From contig NZ_CP098455.1 of the NCBI RefSeq assembly GCF_023702635.1, positions 1,426,001-1,490,000 on the forward strand: a stretch of 64,000 bases of DNA, in the 5' to 3' direction. This stretch comes from Spongiibacter taiwanensis. Lineage in GTDB: Bacteria; Pseudomonadota; Gammaproteobacteria; Pseudomonadales; Spongiibacteraceae. The position numbers and the translations under genes were made by a program. The notes below the pieces were generated by a model. That model saw only the letters and a list, made by a program, of their open reading frames with translations, had not been told where the DNA came from and made no database searches. Positions 58,827-64,000 of this stretch are shown piece after piece (positions within the stretch are counted from its first letter, which is position 1; each line of letters begins with the position of its first letter).

Positions 58827-60971
58827 ATGACCACCCAAAAGCAAACCTTCTGTCGCATCTGTGAGCCCTATTGCCCGATGTTGGCCGAGCTCAACGATGA
58901 CGGCGACGTTGTGAAATTAAAGCCCAACCCGGATCACCCCTGTGGCGGCACGCCATGCAATAAGGGCCTGTCATGGCTGGAGGTCCACGGCGATCCCGAC
59001 CGCCTTAACTTCCCTCAGAAGCGGACCAACCCCCGCACCGAGGTGGAGGGCCAGTTTGAGCGAATCAGCTGGGACCAGGCCTTTGCCGAGGCGGGAGAAA
59101 AACTGCGCGCGGTGCGGGACAAATACGGCCCAACCTCAATTGCGGTGTTTTTTGGCAATCCCATTGGCTTTAATTCCCGACCCTTTGTTCTTGTGGGCGA
59201 GTTGATCAAGCACATTGGCACGCCGATGGTGTTCAATCCCCTCAGCCAGGATTACTCCAATAAATCCTATGCCGCTGGTGAAATTTACGGTGCGCCGACC
59301 ATCTACCCGGCACCGGATCTTTATCACACTGATTACCTATTGTGCTTGGGCGGCAATCCCAAAGTCTCCCACTGGACCTTAGTCTCTGTGCCCAATGACA
59401 ATGGCAAAACGCTGAAAGACATCAAGGCTCGGGGCGGTAAAGTGCGCTTCGTCAATCCGCGACGAATTGAGTCCTCCACCGAGGAAACCGGTGAAACTTT
59501 GCTGATCAAGCCCGGCACCGATGTGTATTTTCTCGCTGCGATCCTGAACGAGATTTGTCAGCGCGGCGGTCTCCGCCAGGATCTGATTGATGCCCATAGT
59601 ACCGGCGCCGATGAAGTCCTCGACTTCGCTGCCAAGTATCCTGCTGAAAAGGTCGCCGACATCACCGGCATCCCGGCGACTACAATCAAAAAGGTTGCTG
59701 GCGAAATCCTGTCGGCGAAATCCGCCGCCGTGTACACCGCTACCGGCGTCAATCAGGGCCGACAAGGCGTACTCGCCTACTGGCTGGCAGAGATGATCAA
59801 TTTCTTTACCGGCAATTTGGGCAAGGAAGGGGGCACTTACCTGCCCGAAGGCTTCTGCCGGGTGGACATGCCCAGCAACAGCGCTAACGACGTTGCTATT
59901 CCGACCTCGGTTGGCCCTTTGGCAAATGGTCATGGCTACAACCCCATGCCCGCTACGGTGCTGCCGGAATTGATCGAGAATGGCGATATTCGTGCGGCGA
60001 TCATGATTTGCACCAACCCGCTATTTTCGATGCCCGCTGAGTCCCGCTTGCGCAAGGCCTTTGAAAAGCTCGAGGTAATGGTCGCCACCGATATTAACCC
60101 CACCGACACCGTGGAAATGTGCGACTACGTGTTGCCCGCCACCGACTGGCTGGAGCGGGAGGACATCAATTTCTTCTGTAATGGCATGCAGTTGCGACCC
60201 TATGTGCAACATACCGAAGCGATGGTGTCACCCAAATTTGAGCGTCGGGATGATTGGTGGATTCTGTGCAAGCTCGGCCTGGAAATGGGGCCCAGCGAAC
60301 TGTTCGAAACAGAAATCAAGGCAAACGGTTTCGCTACTTTCAACCAGTTGTTGGCGACAAAGGGCCTATCCATTGATCAACTGAGCGAGCTCCCCCAGCG
60401 CACCGCCATGATTGAGCAGCCCCCCAAGGAAGAGTTCTTTACCCGCGGTGTGCTGCACCCCGACGGCAAAATCCACTGCGCTCCGCCGATTTTTGCCGAG
60501 GCGGGATTGTATGCACGCTGTGACGAGATTTTTACTGAACTGGCAGCGGAATCGCCCGATGCCTTAAAGCTGGTTTCCATGCGCACGATTCATATGCATA
60601 ACAGCTGGCTCACGAATATGCCGAAATTCCGCCGGGGCATCCTCGCTGAAAACCCGCTGAATATTTGTGAGGCCGACGCGGTGCGACTGGGCTTGCACGA
60701 AGGCGACGCCATCCGCGTTTACAACGAGTACGGCAGCATCGAAACCCGGGTGCTGCTCAACAACGATTTGCGGCCGGGAGCGGTGGCCATGACCCACGGC
60801 TACGGCCACAAAACGGCGTCCCGGTTGCAGGTGGCCTCAACCAAACCCGGTGCCAATGTGAACGATCTGATGCCCTCGGGTGCCGACACCCACGAGCCAC
60901 TGAGTTACATGAGTTGGATGACCGGTGTACCGGTGCAGATTGAGCGTCAAGACAAGGGCCTGGGGCACTAG
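58827..60971 (+). CDS. Molybdopterin-dependent oxidoreductase (DMSO reductase superfamily)
   Basis: The 714-residue protein has the N-terminal 4Fe-4S motif CRICEPYCPMLAE...GGTPCNKGLSW, the molybdopterin-binding domains (SIAVFFGNPIGFNS, YLLCLGGNPKVSHWTLVSVP, LLIKPGTDVYFLAAILNEI, VYTATGVNQGRQGVLAYWLAEMINFFTGNLGKEGG) and a dinucleotide-binding C-terminal domain (THGYGHKTASRLQVASTKPGANVNDLMPSG). No Tat signal, so it is cytoplasmic. The start at 58827 follows GGAGAG. The substrate is unknown. Relatives include formate dehydrogenases, acetylene hydratase and steroid C25 dehydrogenase, and the Mo ligand cannot be assigned by eye. Ferredoxin and reductase genes directly upstream could carry its electrons. 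Confidence 0.9.
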   Translation: MTTQKQTFCRICEPYCPMLAELNDDGDVVKLKPNPDHPCGGTPCNKGLSWLEVHGDPDRLNFPQKRTNPRTEVEGQFERISWDQAFAEAGEKLRAVRDKYGPTSIAVFFGNPIGFNSRPFVLVGELIKHIGTPMVFNPLSQDYSNKSYAAGEIYGAPTIYPAPDLYHTDYLLCLGGNPKVSHWTLVSVPNDNGKTLKDIKARGGKVRFVNPRRIESSTEETGETLLIKPGTDVYFLAAILNEICQRGGLRQDLIDAHSTGADEVLDFAAKYPAEKVADITGIPATTIKKVAGEILSAKSAAVYTATGVNQGRQGVLAYWLAEMINFFTGNLGKEGGTYLPEGFCRVDMPSNSANDVAIPTSVGPLANGHGYNPMPATVLPELIENGDIRAAIMICTNPLFSMPAESRLRKAFEKLEVMVATDINPTDTVEMCDYVLPATDWLEREDINFFCNGMQLRPYVQHTEAMVSPKFERRDDWWILCKLGLEMGPSELFETEIKANGFATFNQLLATKGLSIDQLSELPQRTAMIEQPPKEEFFTRGVLHPDGKIHCAPPIFAEAGLYARCDEIFTELAAESPDALKLVSMRTIHMHNSWLTNMPKFRRGILAENPLNICEADAVRLGLHEGDAIRVYNEYGSIETRVLLNNDLRPGAVAMTHGYGHKTASRLQVASTKPGANVNDLMPSGADTHEPLSYMSWMTGVPVQIERQDKGLGH

Positions 60972-61044
60972 CTTGCCCCGCGTCCACCATCAAAAATCGT
61001 TGAGGAGCGACGTCCTGAGATAGCCAACCACAACACCATAAATA

Positions 61045-61072
61045 GCGACATTCATAAACAGTGACGTGTCGA
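61045..61072. promoter_or_regulatory. Divergent TGTCG half-sites in front of receptor 3
   Basis: GCGACA (61045-61050) and TGTCGA (61067-61072) are oppositely oriented copies of the half-site seen as a direct repeat at 53890-53918. They lie about 40-65 bases before the receptor 3 start. The second copy is imperfect, so this is weaker evidence. Confidence 0.3.
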
Positions 61073-61111
61073 AATTTCTCTACTGCAAAAAATAACTACG
61101 AGGGAATTAAA

Positions 61112-63436
61112 ATGATGCAAGCCAATCGGTTATCTAACGCCATCTGCGTGTGTGCCAGCGTGGGGGTTCTGCTGATGCAGTCACCCTCCGCCCGGGCCCA
61201 ATCCGCTGAGGGAGTTACAAAAACGATAGAAGAGGTTGTAGTTACCGCCAACCGGCGCGAGCAAAATCTGCAGGATGTGCCGGTATCTGTGTCCGCTATT
61301 ACCGGAAACGATCTGCAACAACGGAATATGACCGACGCCAGCGATATCGGCGGCTCCATGCCCAATGTCAGGGTGAACTCGCCGTTTTCCAAATCGCAGC
61401 CGAACTTCACCATTCGCGGTATCGGCGTTGCCAATGAATTCAACCCCAACGCCCAGTCACCGATCGGCATCTATTTCGATGAGGTTTATCAGGGCTTCCG
61501 TCCCAGTCACGGTGCTGCACTGTATGACCTTGAACGTCTGGAAGTATTAAAGGGGCCACAGGGGACCCTGTATGGCCGCAACACCACCGGTGGCGCGATT
61601 AATATCATCACCCAGTCGCCCTCACTTGATGGCAGTGAGGGCTTTATCACCGTAGGTGTGGGTGACTACGACGCCAGAACGGTTCAAGCCGCGGTGGAAG
61701 GCACCAACGACGAGGGCAATTTCGGCGCCCGGCTGGCGGTGCTCGATCTGGAGCGGGACGGCTTTATTGAAAACCGCGCCGAAGAACTGGGTTGGGGGCC
61801 AGCCTACACGAACGAAGACTATAACTCTGAAGATACTACCGCCGCGCGGCTGTCTATGCGGTATCGCCCAGCGGATGATCTGGATATTGTGGGGCGGATT
61901 TACTTTGCCCGCAACACGCCAATCGGTCACGGCGGTACCCCCTTCCTGTTGGGGCCCGGCGAGACCGATCTGACCGGCAACTTTGATGGCAGTCAACTGG
62001 GGGAACGGGAGTCAGCCGTTAATCGTCAGGGTGATTTTTTTAGCGCCTCAAAAGGTGTCCAACTGAAGATTACCTACGACATTAATGATGACTTGGTGTT
62101 TTCATCGATCACCGGCTATGACACTGCCGAGTTCGAATTCAGCTTTGATTTCGACGGCACGCCAACCTCCATCGGCCAATACAATGCCAACAACTCCGAC
62201 TTTTTCGGCTTTAACCAGGATTTCAACCTGAACTTTAGCAGCGACAAAATCGACTTTATTGCCGGAGTGTATTTTGGCCGCCAACAGGTGGACAACTACG
62301 AAGACCTGCATTTCTTCGGCTTCCTGAATGACAGCGCGGGTCCCGATCAGTTTAACCCCGGGGTAACCACCTCGGTGTCGAGCATCATTAACTACAAACA
62401 GTTTCAGAGCTCGGTAGCCGCCTACGCTGAGGGCCGTTACGACATCAATGAAAAGTGGGCGGTCACGGTGGGCGCACGCCTCACTCGCGATGTTGTTGAG
62501 TTCAACGATTTCTCGTCGTTGCTGCTCGATAGTAGCGGCAATCCCGCCGCTTATGCTTACACCACCGGAGACGCTATGGGCCTGCCTATTTTGGCCGGTG
62601 CGCAATCGGAGGAATTCCAGGAAAAAACCACCGAGCCGACCGGCCGAGTGTTGCTGGAATACCACGCCACCGACGAAATCATGCTCTACGGCAGCTTCAG
62701 CCGGGGCTACCGTTCTGGGTCCTTCAATGGCCAATCCATTATTCTGGCACCCAATTATGTCGGCCCTGAATTTGTGAACGCCTGGGAAGCGGGCTTCAAA
62801 TCCCGGCTGGCCGGCGGCCGGGTTCAACTCAACGGCGCGGCCTTCTACAACGACTACAAAGGCCAACAAGTGCAAGAAGTTGCCGGTGGCGCTGCGTTTA
62901 TTCGCTCCCTCGACGGCGAGCTTTACGGTGCAGAGTTAGAGGTGATCGGTCAATTGACCAACGCACTGCGGGTTGTGGCCGGGCTGGGTTATCTCCATAC
63001 CGAATATGACGATGGTCAATTCTTGGCGCCCGGCGACCCGAATGCGGCTGATCCCCGAGGCTTCGATATAGGTGGCAACAGCTTCCCCTTTGCGCCGGAG
63101 GTCACCGCCTCGATTGCCCCCGAATATATCTTCCCTAATGTCGGCGGCGGCGAGCTCGTGCTGTCTGCAGAAGTGCAGTATCAATCCCACCAGGAGTATG
63201 ACTTCTTCAATGACATGCAGGCCCAAGGCCCAATGAAAGATGGCCAGGATGCCTACACTCTGCTCAATGCTCGGGCGACCTACAACATCGGCGATATCTC
63301 CGTAGCGCTGTGGGGTAAGAACCTCACCGACAAGTATTACAACGCCTATGCCATTAACATCGAAGGCTTTGGTGCCAACTACTTTGTGCCGGGCGCGCCC
63401 CGCACCTACGGTATCGATATCACCTATCGCTTCTAA
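61112..63436 (+). CDS. TonB-dependent outer-membrane receptor 3
   Basis: The 774-residue receptor has a signal peptide (ends SARA-Q), the TonB-box-like EEVVVTANRREQNLQDVPVSVSAI, and a plug with VLKGPQGTLYGRNTTGGAINIITQSP. The barrel ends RTYGIDITYRF with terminal Phe. The start at 61112 follows GAGGGA by 8 bases (a second ATG is 3 bases on). It lies 140 bases after the molybdoenzyme gene and has its own presumed control sites and terminator. As the last large gene of the island it is the natural uptake route for the pathway's substrate, which is probably too large or hydrophobic for porins. Substrate identity is inference only. Confidence 0.93.
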   Translation: MMQANRLSNAICVCASVGVLLMQSPSARAQSAEGVTKTIEEVVVTANRREQNLQDVPVSVSAITGNDLQQRNMTDASDIGGSMPNVRVNSPFSKSQPNFTIRGIGVANEFNPNAQSPIGIYFDEVYQGFRPSHGAALYDLERLEVLKGPQGTLYGRNTTGGAINIITQSPSLDGSEGFITVGVGDYDARTVQAAVEGTNDEGNFGARLAVLDLERDGFIENRAEELGWGPAYTNEDYNSEDTTAARLSMRYRPADDLDIVGRIYFARNTPIGHGGTPFLLGPGETDLTGNFDGSQLGERESAVNRQGDFFSASKGVQLKITYDINDDLVFSSITGYDTAEFEFSFDFDGTPTSIGQYNANNSDFFGFNQDFNLNFSSDKIDFIAGVYFGRQQVDNYEDLHFFGFLNDSAGPDQFNPGVTTSVSSIINYKQFQSSVAAYAEGRYDINEKWAVTVGARLTRDVVEFNDFSSLLLDSSGNPAAYAYTTGDAMGLPILAGAQSEEFQEKTTEPTGRVLLEYHATDEIMLYGSFSRGYRSGSFNGQSIILAPNYVGPEFVNAWEAGFKSRLAGGRVQLNGAAFYNDYKGQQVQEVAGGAAFIRSLDGELYGAELEVIGQLTNALRVVAGLGYLHTEYDDGQFLAPGDPNAADPRGFDIGGNSFPFAPEVTASIAPEYIFPNVGGGELVLSAEVQYQSHQEYDFFNDMQAQGPMKDGQDAYTLLNARATYNIGDISVALWGKNLTDKYYNAYAINIEGFGANYFVPGAPRTYGIDITYRF

Positions 63437-63451
63437 TTCACCCTGGTACTT

Positions 63452-63475
63452 GCGGCTCTCTGAGCCGCTTTTTTT
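63452..63475 (+). terminator. Intrinsic terminator after receptor 3
   Basis: A 7-bp stem (63452-63458 with 63462-63468, loop TCT) is followed directly by seven Ts. It starts 15 bases after the receptor stop. The next gene's ribosome site (GAGGACG) begins just downstream, so that gene depends on read-through or its own promoter. Confidence 0.88.
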
Positions 63476-63492
63476 GTCTTACGAGGACGGTA

Positions 63493-63981
63493 ATGGCTCA
63501 CCTCACGATCAACACCAAAACACTGGCTGCCTTGGACCAGGACAGCCCTGTCACGATGATCAACTTTCTTCGCTACCGGGACATCGCTCACTTTCAAAAC
63601 CGAGAGGAACTCCCGTGTACCGGTCTGGAGGCCTACCAGCGCTATGCCGCCAAAGCCCTCACGCTGGTGGAATCAATGGGGGCCTCGGTGCGATTGGTGT
63701 CAGCCGCCGCTGCAGTATGTGCCCCAGAAGGCGAAAGCTGGGACGACATTATCATTGTCGACTACCCCAGTGTCCGCAGTTTTATTGGCATGGCCGACAG
63801 CACGGAATATCAATCCTTCTGCTATTTGCGCGAGGCCGCGCTGGCCGATACGCGGCTTATAGCCTGTCAGGGTAACGCCAGCTTTGCGCTCAGTGGAGCA
63901 ATAGGACGTAAACACTACACAGACGACCATTATCAGTTCGCCGCCCCCAAAGACAATAATAATGCTAGCCCGCGTTGGTAA
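63493..63981 (+). CDS. DUF1330-like protein
   Basis: The 162-residue protein resembles the dimeric alpha/beta-barrel DUF1330 family: SPVTMINFLRYRDIA, CTGLEAYQRYAAKALTLVESMGASVRLV, WDDIIIVDYPSVRSFIGMADSTEYQS and REAALADTRLIACQ. Members bind small aromatic or lipid-like ligands or act as cofactor-free oxygenases or isomerases, but most are uncharacterised. GAGGACG lies 5 bases before the ATG. It is the last complete gene in the window and belongs by position to the sulfotransferase island, though a terminator separates it from receptor 3. Confidence 0.78.
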   Translation: MAHLTINTKTLAALDQDSPVTMINFLRYRDIAHFQNREELPCTGLEAYQRYAAKALTLVESMGASVRLVSAAAAVCAPEGESWDDIIIVDYPSVRSFIGMADSTEYQSFCYLREAALADTRLIACQGNASFALSGAIGRKHYTDDHYQFAAPKDNNNASPRW

Positions 63982-64000
63982 CGGCGAGCAATAACATCGG

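Noticed and set aside
61045..61072. Treating the receptor 3 half-sites as an established operator
   Set aside because: One copy is imperfect and the orientation differs from the direct repeat at 53890, so it is kept only as a weak candidate.

Overview
The window reads as the chromosome of a marine-type gammaproteobacterium. Three points suggest this: three TonB-dependent receptors of the unspecific hydrophobic-substrate type, an NsrR and an Fnr/Anr-type regulator that match gammaproteobacterial forms, and a multi-gene catabolic island of the kind seen in Spongiibacteraceae/Cellvibrionales. The family assignment is inference from gene content, because no rRNA or housekeeping marker is present. 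No tRNA, rRNA, CRISPR array, phage or intact transposase was seen.

Positions 1-10810 hold the end of a CsbD-type stress gene and a secreted BON-domain protein. Two TonB-receptor neighbourhoods follow on the minus strand. The first is an apparent transcription unit of receptor, small beta-barrel and a Gly/Leu/Asp-repeat secreted protein. The second is a receptor with another Gly/Leu/Asp-rich secreted protein upstream. A monoacylglycerol-lipase-like hydrolase lies between them. Positions 11004-16795 hold a three-gene membrane operon (cytochrome-oxidase subunit IV-like, subunit III-like, unknown membrane protein) with a promoter overlapped by palindromes. A TetR regulator, an EamA transporter, a 266-bp MITE-like element with TA duplications and a GMC oxidoreductase follow.

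Positions 16984-28794 carry small conserved genes: a 38-residue membrane protein, a tapT-like DTW protein, an Asn/Gly-repeat secreted protein, the four-gene DUF3348/DUF802/OmpA-MotB/DUF2894 envelope operon, nsrR, a HopJ-family protein, two secreted proteins, and a hydrolase overlapping a transglutaminase lipoprotein. Positions 28944-47054 are signalling-rich. They hold two EAL proteins with eroded catalytic motifs, an Fnr-type regulator, a CheB-CheR-PAS protein translationally coupled to a PAS-GGDEF cyclase, a stand-alone receiver and a large hybrid histidine kinase. Between them sits a TpsB/FhaC-like outer-membrane protein downstream of a third low-complexity secreted protein.

Positions 47119-63981 form a catabolic island centred on an AraC regulator at 52796. 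On the left (minus strand) are sulfotransferase, DUF1214 protein, SDR, DapB-like reductase and a second sulfotransferase. On the right (plus strand) are a third sulfotransferase, an alkyl-sulfatase homologue with altered metal ligands, ferredoxin, FprA-type ferredoxin reductase, a molybdopterin oxidoreductase, a TonB receptor and a DUF1330-like protein. Paired TGTCGC half-sites lie in front of the right arm. The most plausible reading, as inference, is uptake and redox processing of a hydrophobic hydroxylated or sulfated compound. The substrate is not identifiable from sequence.
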